Source: Climacteris rufus (Eukaryota > Chordata > Aves > Passeriformes > Climacteridae). From it: DNA of 64,000 nt. A model generated the notes under the pieces. That model ran no database searches and was not told where the DNA came from. It worked only from the letters and a program-made list of their open reading frames with translations. Below, piece after piece: positions 50,401 to 64,000 of the stretch (position 1 is the stretch's first letter; each line of letters opens with the position of its first letter). Position numbers and translations under genes: made by a program. The stretch spans positions 403,533 to 467,532 of the forward strand of contig VZRZ01000211.1 in assembly GCA_013398175.1 (NCBI GenBank). Reading direction: 5' to 3'.

Positions 50401-53400
50401 CACAAGTATCAGTAAAAATGAGGTTTCATTTTCATCTTTCAAGCTAAGAATCTAGCAAATGCTAAATGCTAAAAAGTGCTTCAGCACTAGGAAAAAGATG
50501 CTTTTGCAGCTAGAAATATAAATTATTGGTGACTGGTTTGGGAATTTGGTAGCTGACATTTCAAACAATCAGTACCTCCCCCAGGTCATCAAAGCAGAGT
50601 GCCTGACTGGATGAGGTGGCTTTTAAAGTGCTGCACTGAGTTTACAAAATGTTGGAGATTAAGATTTCAGACCATGGGAATCCTAGTTTGATGAGGTGAC
50701 TTATGTTTGTGTTAGCATAGATTAAGATGTAAGCAGAAAGTTATTATTTTAAAGTAACAAATAAAACTTGGGAAAACAATCCATAAGGAGAAAACAAATG
50801 TATCAGGTTTTCTAAAGCAGCCTTAATGTATCAAGTACTCAGCTTCATAAAACTGCAGTAAGATTTGGTGGCAAAATCCCAGTCTAGATGATGTTTTGCT
50901 AGTAAAGACGTAAATATCCTACAGATTTCAGAAATAGAATGTTACTTCTTTAGATATATCAAAAACAAGTTCCAAGGGAGTAAAGAATTACTGTGAGCAG
51001 TTTTAAGTGAAGATTGTCAGGCTACTATAAAGTAAGCGGCAGTAGGTGTTGTTATTCATCTTCTTCCTAGTGTTGTATGTGAGACTTCAGTTTAAATGTC
51101 TAAGAAGAAAATTCCTAACAGTAAGGTATAGCTGTCAGGTTATGAAATGGTAGACATGCCACTCTTTCAGTTATATGAAGTCAGACTGCAGAGAAAACTT
51201 GATAATATACAGCCTGAAATGCAGCAGCATCAGCTGAGGCACTGGCAAGGCTAACGCAACAGGCTGTTCCATTTTGGGTTGTGATTGTAGAGTCCTCCAA
51301 GCTTCCAGCACTACCCTTACTCTCCATCCTGCTCACGCTTTCATTCACAGCTAGGACTGTGTAAATATCTACTGCAGTCAAACAGTGTGAAATTTCATGT
51401 GTCTTTACTTTCTAGTCAGAATAGACAAAGAATTGCCAAGGATGACACAACAATCCTTCTCATGTCCTTAACTGGACAAGCTGTACAGTTCTGCTTCAGT
51501 TTCCAAGTCAGTAGGTTCAGCAGCAGAGAGGACCAAACCACCTTGGCACAGACGTGCAGGTTAGGTGGGATTTAGGTCTGAGGCAGTGTAAAAGGCACCA
51601 TTACTTTAATGCTACCAATAGCATTTCAGATAGGTATACTCATGGATTATTCGGTGCATATGAAGTTTTCCAACAGCTCTCAATTTAGCAGTCTAAATTT
51701 AAGCCATCGCTTTGCCACAGTGTCACCTTCAGCAAAGGATTTGCACACAGTGAGGCACAGTGAGGAAGAGCACAGCTATTCTGGTGCTCTGATCTCCTTT
51801 ATCTTTAGATTTGTCCGTGCTAACAGGATAACACTCTCTTTCAAATACACAATTTAGCCAAAACCTTGAAAATGTTTCTTCTCCTCCACTATGTTTTTTT
51901 TAAATAATATGGCAGACAGATACTCCTGTACGTGTGTCTGAGGTTATGCCAATTTGTTATTAGCCTACCCAATAAGATACTCCAAATTGTACTAGTGACC
52001 AGTGATTACACATCGTTGTTTTGTCTCAGTTCTTTGTTTCACTTGAATGTAACTCTTCCAGGATCAAAGGGTTCTATAATCAGAAAGATGTTATGAAAGA
52101 AATGTTTCCATCTCTTCCTGCCACGTGCCTTAAGGCTACAAAAGCAGTTCTCTTTCAACCCTGAAAAGAAATAATAATAAGCAAACCATCAATTAGAATG
52201 TGGAATTGTCTTCAGTGTGAAACTTCATGGTGGAGTCATGTAAAATGGGATAGCAAGAGGGGGAAAATGCTGCTTTAGGGAAAGACTGTGCTAATCTAGA
52301 TGACTGAGGTATTCTCTGGCAGAATTTCTAGGGGTCTGCTGCACAGCAGACCAGCAATAAACCCAGGGAGTTGTATCAGCTGAACCATGAATATGTTGAA
52401 ACAGATTATGTCCTCTGAAATGAACCTTTTTGGGGTTTGCAATTGTTTGTAATTCTCTAATGGGAATTTCAGGTTTGTGTATAAACAATGGAGAAAGTGA
52501 ACTAAGCAATGCAAACTAGTATTTTACTTACTTTTGAGAATTCTTTTGTAAACTTGATGTTTACATGACAGTTAGCACTGTCCTCCTGCCAGAAGATATT
52601 GAAAAGGAAGGAAATGAACTGTGCAGTCATTTACACCCCATGAAAAGACATTTGATAGCTTAGAAAGATTTCTTGGTTTCTCTAGTGACTTGTTTGTAAT
52701 GTAAGCTTGCTGTCTTTATATTCTGGTCATGTACAGAGTCAAGCAAAAGCAGCACTGGGAAAAAAAAAGAAAAAGATAAACGCAGGGCCAAATCCATTCT
52801 AATGTAGCTTTACCACAGTTGGTGGAGTTAAGGCAGGAGATAATTTGTCCCAAAGATTTTGGAGCAACGAAGTATTACAGTGAAGCTTCATAGAGCATTA
52901 GAACTGACAGGAGTAGCAGGAATTTATTTGCAATTAACTGTCACTCAGAGTATAAGGAAAAACAGCAAAAGGAAAACTTTTCAAAGCTGTAATGAGCATG
53001 CACAACCTCTGTCCTCTCTGAAAAGGAAGCTGGCCTTTCCCATAGGTTTCCATAAACTTATGTCCCTATAAATATACACTGTTATCTCCTGGTTTTGATC
53101 AGCTCACTTGTCCAGTTGCAACTGCTAACTTTTAAAGCTGAGCCCTTGCCAAAGCTGTCTGTGCTCTCAAAGTAAAACAAAACATTGCACATATAAAGAA
53201 AAAAGAAGGGTGTTGCTGATGAAGACGATAGGAATTACCTTCTAGGGCAGATGCACAGCACATCACAAAATAAATACATTGTTACTGCATATGGCATGAC
53301 ATCACAGATGTGCCTGAACACACTTGATGATTTAGCACCTTTTGCTGTGAGATGAAGCTGTGCCAGATTATGACAGAAAACAATCCAGGCAGCTGAACTA

Positions 53401-56400
53401 TGAAAAGCTTTCACAAAGACCATAAGTAAATAATTCAATAAAGTATTCCATTCTTTTCAATACTGCATATTTGATTCTAAAGGATAACAGGTGCTTCAAG
53501 ATCAAAGATCTCCAATTACAAATATGTGTAGGATAGAGAAGCAACACTCCGGAGTGGTGGAAGCTGTGGGGTTTTTTCCTCTGATTTTATTTTTTCTGTT
53601 ATATCCTATCAAGGGACTCTGGGCATTTAGTATCATTCCTTTCCACACAATGCAAGCCATTTTCTTTTCTAGAGTAAAGATCCAAGAAACTTTTGGCTAA
53701 GCCCATTCAAGAATAATAGTTAACCTGATATTCTTCACTTTGATCTTTGATCACATTATTTCTCTTTTCTAATCCTGCTTGATAATGGCAGAATACTCAG
53801 TTTCAGATTAATTTTTTTCGGGTTTGGATTCTTATCAAAAACATTCTAGGCCTGCTAAGGTGAGTTGGATATATCTAGATCAAAGGCTTTTAGTATCACC
53901 TGTACCCTGATTGTATGGAAGAAGTCAATATTAACTTTTCCTGTACTCTTCAGCAGGTCCATTTCTTGTCCCTGTGCAATTCAGTTTAGTAAAAGTCTAC
54001 AAGCACACAGCAGGATGAGACAAAGCCAAATACCCACACTCTTTCTGGGCTCCATAAAAGGTTAGTTGGAATCTGGTTCAGTACGGACTTTTACAAATAG
54101 CAATATTTTATCTGAAGCAATTAAATCAACTCTTTCTAATTATTGATGAGTACCCTCACTCCTGTGACTGAAAACAGTAATTTCTTATGCTATTTCCACA
54201 GTCAGCACCTAATAATGCATGAAAACAGCACAAGTATTGACTGGGTCACTACTGAAGTTTGAGTCATGTGACTGCAAGATTATCTGAGCCTCCCTAACTG
54301 GTCTCATGTTCTTTCCTAATTTCTGATTGCTGCTGTTGTCCTGCTTCACTCCAATGACCTCTAAAGAGAGTAACACCTGTACTAGCTAGAGATATTTGAA
54401 TTAAAGTATAGCATTGCCAGTGGAACTAAAAGTCACCTAAAATCTTAGTTACAACATCTTCTTTTGAAAGTAATGCAAGGTTTCTAAAACACTACAAAAA
54501 GTCTTGTAAGGATACATTCTGTGTAAAGGAAACTCATCAGTACTGAATTAAGAGAGCAATGTGAAGAGTATTTGTATCTTCTCTGGGGGTAGATGATGTT
54601 ATGGTTCATCACCCTCTGTCCAGACTTAACACTCTTGTTACAGTGCTGTACCAAACTATGGAACTTCTCTCCATCCTACTCCTTTCCAGTTCTGTCCATT
54701 ATGAACCTGGCTCTGAATGTGTAGAAGTTCTTTTGCTCTTGCTTGGTACAATAATCTGAGAGAAGCACAGACTTTGAGAACACCACCAGTTGCATCAGTG
54801 ACAGTGACTGCTTTGGTGAGTCCATCTGAAGCTCAGCACTGATGGGCTTTTTACTTTTCTGATAACTGCTGCCCACACCTGATTCCAGCCCTTAATTCCT
54901 TCTTTGGTGTGCTTACAGTGATCATGAACTATGCACTATTATTTTGTGCTTGGCACAGGAACAAGCAAGGATCAACTGTTAACTTCACTTGGGCTAAAGG
55001 TTTTGTCATGGCAAGTACCTTTCTTCTATCAACATGCACCCAACAAACTGAGGTGCTACGAAAACTGCGGTGTTGTGTTCTTACCCAGTGCAATTTGCAA
55101 ACTCTAGGAAAGGCTCTAAAAAGACTTAAATGGGAATTAGTTGTCCGTTTCTTGCTTGTTCATTTCCCCTCCATTTCTCCATAACTTTGCTAGAAAGAAT
55201 ACTTTGTTTCACCCCTCCCTTATTCTGTATCATATGGATTAGAACAGGATTTTGTTGTGCATCTTGTTTTAATCAAAATAGGCAGTGATAGCACTAGCAC
55301 AGGAGCCTATTTTTATCATCTGAGAAACAGCTGTAATTGAATCAAGAAATAAATGGGAGGCTAAATGAAATTTCAGTGGTCCAGAGGATGGCTATCACCT
55401 GTCTCCAGAACACCATTCAAGAGCACATGCAATAGGCCCTAATACACATACGTGTGTTTTGGGGTGAGATTGATTAGGTGAGGACAATGCTCCAAGCCAC
55501 ACTGAAGACTGAAAGGCTCAGTTCATTCATCTCCTATTCCCTCCTGCTCCCCACTCTAGAAAAAAAACACAAGGTGTCTTACTACAAATACCCCAAATTT
55601 CAACTTTTGGTTTTGGCAGATGATTGCACTGAAAAGGTGTTTGCAGATAAACAGGGTGAGAGAGAAACCAGGCAGGCATGCTGGCACAAATGACCCTGTA
55701 TTCAGAGTAATGTTGCAAGTAGCCATAAACACGTTAGCTAAGAAGTTCATTGGAATAGTGTCCTCTGAAAAACTGAGGAGATGGGGAAGTGTGAGTTGAA
55801 CTTTTTTTCTGATTGCTATCCGTAGTTGAGATAATCTCCTTTGTCAAAGGGAGTCTACAGAGACCCTCTGTTCATTTGGGTAGAAACAAAACTTCCTGGT
55901 AAGAGTGCTAGAGATCCTTTCTTCTTAACTCTTGTGTATTCCATGATTCCCTATGGAGGATAAATGCTCCTAAGAAGAAAGGTCTGGTATTAACAGTATT
56001 GTTCTCTATCTGTAAAAGTTGTCTGTCACAACAGACCTGGTACAAACTTAGGGACAGAAGCAGTCTCTGCCCCAATGAGTTTATCCTCTAGATGATGACA
56101 TAGACTGAGGACTGGAACACAATGTAGGATTACTCTTGGTTTGAAAGTATGGGGAGTACATTCTGTCAGCTCTTGTAGTCTTATTACTGACTACAGTGGC
56201 TACATCAAGCCCCCACTCAAGTAAGCCACACTGTTCTGACACCAAATGGGGGAGTTCTGGTATAAAGTAGACAGTGGTGTTAAGGTATTTTGAAGATTGA
56301 CTTCAAGGACAGCTCATTCTTTTCCTTAATTCAAAGTCATCTCTAAGACTGAGACTTCATTTTATGCTTTCAGTTTCTTCTTGTGAAGAAGAATTAAGTT

Positions 56401-56503
56401 GTATGTGAGGCTGCAATCAATTTACAGCAGCAAAGGAAGGAGGCATGAGTTAAAAAACATTTAAACCTGAAAGTAACAGCTGGACATAGATAAAGAATGA
56501 GAG

Positions 56504-56525
56504 CATGAATCTTTCATGAATCTTT
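56504..56525. repeat. 11-bp tandem repeat, two copies
   Basis: CATGAATCTTT occurs twice head to tail (56504-56514, 56515-56525), followed by CA. This is a minor slippage product. Confidence 0.8.
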
Positions 56526-56584
56526 CAGCTGAAGATCAAACACCCTGAGAGAAGTTGCTTTTTCCATCAGTACTTTCACATGGC

Positions 56585-56705
56585 TCTGCCTCCAGGCTTC
56601 GGGCAAGACCAGAAGCAAAAGTGCCAAAATATCATGAGAAAAGCTGCTCTTGCAAAATTTCTGGCCTGACCAGAAGCAGGAAAATCTCATGAAAGACTGT
56701 TCTCG
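56585..56705. repeat. Diverged duplication with about 61-bp period
   Basis: GACCAGAAGCA at 56607 recurs at 56668, and TCATGAGAAAAGCTGCTCT near 56632 corresponds to TCATGAAAGACTGTTCT near 56688. The two units are old and differ by substitutions and small gaps. An ORF on the minus strand spans it but carries no known domain. Confidence 0.5.
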
Positions 56706-57040
56706 TTTGCTTTCCAGCCCTGCTTGGCACGTCCAGGAGGCTAAACCAGGTTCCCCTTGGTTTTGAACCATATTTGAATTCTTCTTTGGTTTCTCATGTC
56801 TTTTGTAAATAATACTCTAAACCTGTGGTGTGTCAGCTCTGCTGACTTGACACACTTACCCCCAGACTGGTGCAGACCAGCAGTGTGGTTGAGTGACTGA
56901 GTGTTTTTCAAACTTTGTCTAAAAATTATTTTTCATTTACTACTAAGTAGAGATCCTAAGTCTATTGCAGTGGGAGCTATACAAAATGATAGAAAAATCT
57001 TTTGGCCACAAGAGCTGACCGTAGCAGGTGAGAGATGATT

Positions 57041-57094
57041 TTGCCACTGTTCCTCATCTATAAAACATGGATACATAGTATTACTAACATCACT
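57041..57094 (+). mobile_element. MIR/L2-type repeat fragment
   Basis: CTGTTCCTCATCTATAAAAC, then ATGGATACATAGTATTACTA, follows the common MIR/L2-associated string (TTTCCTCATCTGTAAAATGG, then GGATAATAATAGTACCTA). Some 40 bases to the right, TTTGAATCCCAGTCC and AAACCACAAGACCATTCTC look like a decayed tRNA-derived SINE head, so a larger composite remnant is possible. Confidence 0.45.
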
Positions 57095-60000
57095 GACCCA
57101 AGTGTATAGAACTAGTCTGCATTCAACCTACATGTTTTTGAATCCCAGTCCAGAGTTTAAACCACAAGACCATTCTCTCGCTTCCAAATTAATGTGCTAC
57201 ATATTACAAGAAGTCTAAATGCAAACAAAAATATCTGAAAAGCATGTTGTGCAGGAAACTGGCTGGGATTCAGTGTGTTGCCTCAATGAGTTCACAGTCA
57301 GCCTAACTGACTGTGACCATGTAAGTTTGTATGTTCTATTGTTGTGCCTGTGACAGACAGTAAGCAGAACAGATTTTAAGGTCAATATGCACAACATCTG
57401 AGCTTACTGAAAGAAAGAAAAAATTTAACTCCCAGGTTCTAAAACTAGTAAAACTAATGACGACCTACAGAAGAAAAAGATATATTTTAGAAAATACATG
57501 ACTATAAATTTGAGTGCTGTAACTACCAAAGAAAGGAAAGGAAGTTGGGAGAGCTTGCTGACTCAGCAAGCCTCCATGGAATCGAGTTGTCCAGAAATAT
57601 TTCCATTAATTTAGTGTCAGTTACTAAAAGCCATACTTTTGCTCACTTTAGAGATTGCTATTTTAGTTGCTACAACGTAATTGAAGTAAGAATGTGATTC
57701 TTATTAAACAATCCCCTTCCTCCGTGAAATAAGCAATAATGAGTGACTTCAATGCACTACAGGCACATAGTCCAGTTTCTTTTTCTATTAAAGAAATGAC
57801 ACAAATCCCCCATGCTGTTGTCAACTTATATTTTACAGTTATGACACATAGCCAATAGCAACATGCTGCACTGAAGGTCCAGGGACACATGCATTTACCA
57901 AAGAGGACCTGGCTAGGATTTTGAAAAGCATGAATTCCCTGGGGAGAATCTGTGGGGTACTGCAGTGCCTCAGGCCAAACTGGTAGAGCCAAAGAATATA
58001 TTTCTGCCTGTGCTAGAAAGATGCCCCATGCAAAGTCCATTAGGCAGAACAAACACAGTTCTGTTTTACATGATACGAATGGATTCTAAGGGCATGTTAG
58101 AGCCTTCTTGTAAAAAATGATCTTCTTTGTGATTGAAATTCCTGAGCATAGTGCACACTGCAGCTAAACTGGGGAGGTCTGCACACAATCTCTCTGCTGT
58201 ATTTCTGTGGTGAGTATGTGGTACTGCAGAAGACAAGAGCAGATGGGCAGTTCAGTCCTCACTGAACAGTGAATGGGGTTATCTTTTGGGGTTATGATAT
58301 TTTTATAACTTAGCAGAATTGAACTATCTCAGCTTGAATACATGAAGCAGTATCAAAGAGCAGTTTCTGGACCAAAACTATTTAGAAGTAGTCCATGATT
58401 TGGCCTAAAGATGCTGTGATGCAGAGCTTCACATTGATACAGTACAAAGACAAAGCATTACTAGTGGATGTTGCATGCAAGATGCCATGAGAAAGACCAG
58501 AGTCTGTCATAGAAAACCTGATATACTTCAGGAAGGTTTCCCATTTTTATTTTCTATATTTCTTTTGTATAAAGTAGTTGTCTCTCCCACTATTTCTACT
58601 AGTTAATAAATAGTAGTTGAGATAACTCACTTTCTAGGTTTCCCATCCCTGTGGGACCAGGCACCTTTGTGACTATGTAGAAGAACAATGCCTAGCAAAG
58701 TAAATCCAAAACAAGTGACCATACTATAAATTACTAATGGTCTTGCTCCACTTCTGGATAAAAGAGGAGAGTGGCTGCAACTTGTTAAAAAGAAATGAAA
58801 AAAACAAACACAAGAAAGGGTGATTAGATTTTTCTAGCTGACCAATGCATTCTTCAGGGTACTGCTATGTTTTTCATTTCATCTAGTGCCCGAAAATTAC
58901 AACTTTTCTCCAATTAAGTAAAAAATTAAGATCTAATTTTGATTGCAAAATTGCAAACCATTGCCTCCCAGAATTTCTCTTCTCTGTTGGTAACAACCCC
59001 AACTGCTTTAAGCACCCGTTCTCTGAACTAGCAGAGTTTTGACTGAGGAATATTTTCCATAGACCCATCATAGTTATCTGCCAGCTGTGCTGGTTTTCTT
59101 TCCAGAAATACACCATTAACTAAAATTACATGATCACTGCTAAAACAAATGGCTCTTTGAACTTACTACTATCCCAAAGAATAGAATACATTCCTTAATG
59201 AACAGGTTTTGTTCTTGACTACATTGAATGTCACTGCATTTCAACATGAGATGGGGACTTTTGGAGCAGACCTCTCAGAAGTTTGGGACAGCATTTATCT
59301 CACACTTCAGCTTGCAGCTATGCCATACAAAAGCCACCCATGCTATCAAAGGGGCAGACATACATAGGAATGCTGTAAAAGTACTTAGCTGGATTTAGCT
59401 GGCTGAGATTTATTAAATCACAAAAAATTGTCAGGAATCTTGCAAACCTCTTCTATTCGGATACAAACAGAAACACATAGACTGTACCTTGCAGATAGCT
59501 TTTGCAATACACAGCTTTTAGGTTTCAAAGCCCTGTCTTTAATGACATGAAGGGTATCGTTTGTTACAGACAAAACTTTCTGTGTTGCTTCTGCCACTGC
59601 ACAAGGAAAGACAAGTCTGAAAGCCACATCTTGGCTGAGTAAGAGTTATTTTGAGAAACTACACCGATAAGCATATCACACCCCACTTTGAACACAGGAC
59701 ATCTTCACAAGAGCAGGTGGGAACAGTGTTGATTCCATTCTTGGCCCCTCTACTGAAGGTGTGAATAATGGTGCCACAGCCATTACAACTGCCTTTATGT
59801 TACAGATGCTTGTCCACAAATAAATGGACTGATAGCATCCATACATACACCAAAGGCCATCAGAGAAAGTGCTTGAATGCCAGTGACCCTCTTTCAAACC
59901 CAAACAATAACTTCATAGCTCTCTCACATCCACTGTGACTTTCAATGCTGTGTTCTAGTATTTTTGAGCAAGGTACGCGTTCATAGGAGTTCATTTTTGG

Positions 60001-60269
60001 CTGCCAAGTGACAGTAAAGGCAAGCTCCCTGTTAGATCAGCAAAGGAGAAGGAAGGCTGCATGCCTCTGCTAAGTTCCACCCAGCTGGCAGGGAGCCCCT
60101 CTCCTGCTCTTATATTTGATTTCCTTCTGGGGGAAGCTGAGCGAGTGGCTCTCTCACCAAGCCCAGCTTCCCTCAGCACCCCCAGTCCCATCACAGTCTG
60201 TAAGACATTGCATTTGGAGGTTAAGGTTGGATATGCAGTCATTGAAGTTTGTTTTCTTGAACCACGACA

Positions 60270-60294
60270 GATCCTGATCCTACAGGTCAGGATC
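60270..60294. repeat. Hairpin with 8-bp arms
   Basis: GATCCTGA (60270-60277) and TCAGGATC (60287-60294) are exact reverse complements around a 9-base loop. There is no associated gene. Confidence 0.65.
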
Positions 60295-60524
60295 ACGCAA
60301 GATTTATGGTGATTTCTGCTAAATAGACAATTATATATTCCTGTGGGTTACATACCTTAAGGGAAGTGCACAGCTTTGCTGTTTCCAAGCAGCAAAACAC
60401 GTAATATGTAAACTGAGGCAGGTAATCAGTGTATGATCTTCCTTTATATTTTGTTTTCTCGTGAAAATAGAAGCATAATACTAATTTAATGGAAATTATA
60501 GTTAGATTTGAACTCCTACTCATT

Positions 60525-60575
60525 TCCAAAGAGACATAAGGAACTTGCCCAAGCTCCTGGGCAGAAGCACATAGA
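60525..60575 (-). mobile_element. MIR-like SINE fragment
   Basis: CATAAGGAACTTGCCCAAGC then TCCTGGGCAGAAG fits the MIR string GTTAAGTGACTTGCCCAAGG, then TCACACAGCTAG, over its first half. The fragment is short and diverged. Orientation is inferred from the same comparison as the piece at 38.65 kb. Confidence 0.42.
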
Positions 60576-63500
60576 TGCCTGTTCTTTTGCTGTCACGTAG
60601 AAAGGGCGTGGTCTTGTAATATCATATCCAAAAAGATGAATGACTCTTGGCAAGAGTTGATGGGGGAAATATATTTTGACACCGACTATCAATTCTAGAC
60701 AGCAGTTTTTCATATGTGGACTTTTATCTTGAGAGTGGTACCTTTGGTGACATTCCAGAGAATAAAAACCCACAAGTGCATGTTAAACTTCTCTACTGAA
60801 GATATTCCCGCACTGCTGATGATTATGGTAGTGGAGAGTGTCTTCTAAAGAGGAAAGATTGTGAGAATTGGAATTATGGTAAAATATATAAAACACAAGA
60901 CATTATCTTCCCCATGGACGAAAGCAAAGTTGTGCAGTTGACTTCAATGAGAATTAAGTAAAAGTTCCAAGACCAAAAGAGCACAAGAAAGCAGTATTTA
61001 TTCAGACTGATGTTCAAATGCAGCTGCAACTGTAGCCTTTAATAGACTTGTGGCAGTCCTGCAGTTCATTAAGTTATTTGCTTCCCCTCAAACTTTGGCA
61101 GAACACTGGTGTGTTTGCTATGTGTTTAACTTTTCTTTCTTGGGTGGTCTTCTCCAGTGTTAGTTAAAGGTGAGAAAATGACAAAGACACAAACACTGTC
61201 ATAAATGGCTCTAGAAGGAATCACCACCACGATACAACTCTCACTAAAATGATGTGCCAAAACCATGGAAGTTCAGCATAACTGGTTCTTATTCTTTCCT
61301 GGTTCTTAGTTCTTGTATGTCTTGACTACCTTAAGCCACAGCTCTGAAAAGATGAAGTTGAAAGGGAAATCAGTGTTGGGTTGATTTAATAGAGAGAAAG
61401 AAATTAGAAGAGTGACAACAACTTATGCTGGCATTTAGAAACCATTAGTTTGAGTGATGATGTATATTTGTGCATGTAGAAGGTGTTTAAGATTGATTTG
61501 TAGGCCTTAAAAATGAGTTACTGGCCTTAGAGCAAGCCCACAAAGTGTGACTGAAAGTGTAAGAAGCAAATGGGGAGAGAGAAAAAATATTTCAGAGAAA
61601 CTTCTGTACCAGAATAGCAAAATGACTAGCATCACAAATTCAAACATCATTGGGCAATTACAAAAGCCAGTGAAATAACTTTTCTCCAAAATTATCTGAA
61701 TTTTTTAAAAAAGTTCAGAAAACAATATTTGCATTCATTTCTAAGCTTCTATTAGTTTGATAAAACAGAAGTTATGCTGTTTCAATTGTTTTTTTTTTTA
61801 GTTTCGTGATTTTCATCAGTGCACAAAAAATAGCTAATTTTTCATCAGATACAACTTCAAAGTGCTGGTCTTCTAAAACCTTTTTTGCAGAGGCTTTTTA
61901 GGGGTTTTATTTATTAGTTTTTATAGATAAACCTTTAAGATATGATATTACCTGCCTGTAATTACACAATATTCCTATAGGGCAAGGGACCATAAGTAGA
62001 ATTTTAATTACACCAATATAAATAATCATATAGATATGGTTCAAAGCTGAATATTCAAAATTAGAAAGGCTTTCATATTTTAGAATACTAGAACAGCATT
62101 GACTCTTACTCATAGTGATGACTTAGTAATTCAGTGTCACAAATTCACCATTCCCTGAATCATCCCTATAGTTGAATTGGTTGTAACGAGTGCTTTTCAG
62201 TGTCAAAAGCAGTTTAGGAGTGAGTTGAATCTGAAAATAAAAAATCATTGTTTTTAACATGTGGATGCTGAAGCAAACCTTTCTTTTGTTTCACTTTGAT
62301 ATTATTACATGGAGTTGTAGCCAAAAAGAGAAATGTAGGTCATATGGACTAACAAAGTCTGCAGAGTGCCTGGGATGTGGTTAATAATGAAGAGATCAGC
62401 TAACCGATACTGGATAAGTGGCACAGGATTGTGTTTTAGCATAGGGAAATGTAAAATTAAAGGGCTGTAACTTGCTACCATAAGTAGAGGTTTCTTCTCA
62501 GGAGAATGATTCAGAATCAGCTAAACTTGAGTTTCCAGCATGACACTCTGAAAAAAATGAACCTTTTTCTTCATTGCTGATGATCTTGTGCACTACAGCA
62601 CTGTTTTTTTGGTTTGGTAGTTTTTAATCAAGGCTAGTCAATAAAAAGAAAAAGAAAAGCCTACTCCAATTAGTTCTCTGAGCAATTAGGTCAGCTGTGC
62701 AGAAACAAGCAGAAAGTTTACTATTTCCAAGGATCAAAGTGGGTAATAAAATGCTGGGAACAGAGTGTGCATCTGCCACAGGCCAGCTCCACAGCACTGC
62801 ACAACATCTGAGCCAAGGGTCTTGGTGGCAGCTGAGATGCAGGTATTCAAAATTCTATCTCCCGTCTTGGACCAGAAAGAAGCAGATAGGTTTGTAGTGA
62901 GTGGCATTGAACGAAAGGATAAATGTTTGGTTTCTGTGAAAACGCAAGGAAAAGTACAAGGTACAGTAATTGTTCAAGGAAGCTGCCTTGTCACTTCAAT
63001 TCAAGATTTGCATATCCATTGTGATTTTGAGTTCTTTCCATCACATGAACACAACAGCTATGTAAGGTCAGAATGCCATGCCAGCTGAAATTCTCAGCTA
63101 ACAGTATTTTCAAGCTTTTCCTGTTTGATACCGTGGAGCAGATTATCCAATATTACAAACAGATGCATCCTAAGAGACTTGAACAGAATCATGCTCATTT
63201 ATCTTTGAGGGCTGGCCACGTTAAGCTTGCCTGCCTTGCGCTTTAATGCCTAACACACAAAACACTGCAATTTTAGGAGAGGTGGTGAGATAAAACCAAA
63301 GGAGAAGAGAAAGTGAAGATCTTGAAAATTCTAGTCCTGTAGTTATGTTTAAAATGCAGAACTAAAAACAAACTGTCTAACTGCAACAGAAAATCTGCAG
63401 TGCAAAGAACATTCTCTGTCGAGAAGTTGATGAAAATACTAAAGCCAGTGCAAATATTCTGACTTAAAATGGAATTCTGCTTTAGTTTTTCTTTCTTTCC

Positions 63501-64000
63501 ATTCTCTCTCATTAAATTGGGACAGAGAAAATCACATTTCAGGCAGCCAAAATGTGTACTCTATATCATTGCTTCTGCAAGTGTCAATCCAACGCATTCA
63601 GAGCTTCATCACCCCCAGCACCTGAAACGCACTGCCTGCCTCAGGACAACTTTCTATGTCAACTACTTAGATGGGAAAAAATCTGTCAATTCATTGCCTT
63701 GACTGTTTCTTCCCCAGAGTGTATTTGAGGAAAAAAAAGGCTGCCGGTTATCTGTCATGACTATACTTTTTGCTTTCTATTTTATGGGGCTGGTAGGATA
63801 TATTTGTTACATGGTAGCTGTGAAGAAACTACTTTCAGAAGTGGGAATTGCATGCTGCAATGCATGCTACCCTAACTCTCTACATGCACATGACAGTGCA
63901 CTGTGTCATGGAAAGTACAACTGCTTTAAACACAGTCAGAGTTTAGGTCCCCGTGACTTCTGACATCCTATGCATCAGATATTTTAGCATCCACTCTCTT

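Larger units (their letters stand above)
43604..56503. other. Noncoding stretch, no recognised gene
   Basis: About 12.9 kb. No ORF here shows a recognisable family signature, and no CR1 end or long tandem array was seen. Two compact hairpins (45326-45348 and 47441-47467) are listed separately. Probably intron or intergenic DNA. Confidence 0.6.
56706..64000. other. Noncoding right end, no recognised gene
   Basis: No exon was recognised, including no match to the ZCCHC24 N-terminal or CCHC-knuckle exons. MIR-like pieces at 57.05 and 60.55 kb and one hairpin (60270-60294) are listed separately. A T run lies at about 61790-61799. ORFs near 62.7-63.1 and 63.76 kb have no family signature. Confidence 0.55.

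Noticed and set aside
62765..63088. ORF with a long polar stretch near the right end
   Set aside because: It contains no known motif and does not fit ZCCHC24; probably chance.

Overview
The window is nuclear DNA of a bird. Three things point there: a truncated CR1 LINE with the classic avian 3' end (8747-9268), very sparse coding content with AT-rich intron-like sequence, and one exon that can be read with confidence as the vertebrate gene ZCCHC24. No bacterial, plasmid or phage feature is present, and no tRNA, rRNA or CRISPR array was seen. The species cannot be named from this sequence.

The only secure gene is ZCCHC24 (zinc finger CCHC-type containing 24), on the minus strand. One 165-base internal exon (3141-3305) encodes 55 residues of its 3CxxC-type zinc-binding region, with good splice sites and phase 0 at both ends. 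The 3' terminal exon is not found and should lie left of position 1. The usual upstream exons (N-terminal region and CCHC knuckle) were searched for by eye as protein patterns and not found, so they are probably right of 64000. On that reading most of the window is a very long ZCCHC24 intron. Inside it, 3.6 kb upstream of the known exon, is a candidate alternative first coding exon (6867-6961, minus). It has an upstream in-frame stop, an ATG, 20 codons and a donor in phase 0, so it would splice in frame to the known exon and give a short isoform lacking the CCHC knuckle.

Left part (1-16 kb): the exon, the candidate alternative exon, a 50-bp tandem duplication, a 38-N assembly gap in a C-homopolymer zone, the CR1 copy, and directly beside it a minus-strand stretch (9280-9489) that reads like a broken protein-coding exon of unknown family. 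A CpG island sits at about 15.9-16.1 kb and could be an internal promoter.

Middle part (16-43 kb): noncoding sequence with short palindromes, hairpins, small tandem repeats, T-rich and GT-rich simple repeats, and decayed ancient interspersed repeats (possible old amniote repeat at 29.05 kb, MIR-like piece at 38.6 kb). Near 42.06 kb there is a two-tier hairpin of about 69 nt. A second, weaker CpG-rich patch lies at 43.26-43.60 kb, with two octamer motifs just to its left.

Right part (44-64 kb): no recognisable exon; MIR-like fragments near 57.05 and 60.55 kb, a 61-bp-period duplication near 56.6 kb, and several compact hairpins. Apart from the exon, the CR1 copy, the gap and the simple repeats, the annotations are candidates by eye from one sequence, and their confidences reflect that.
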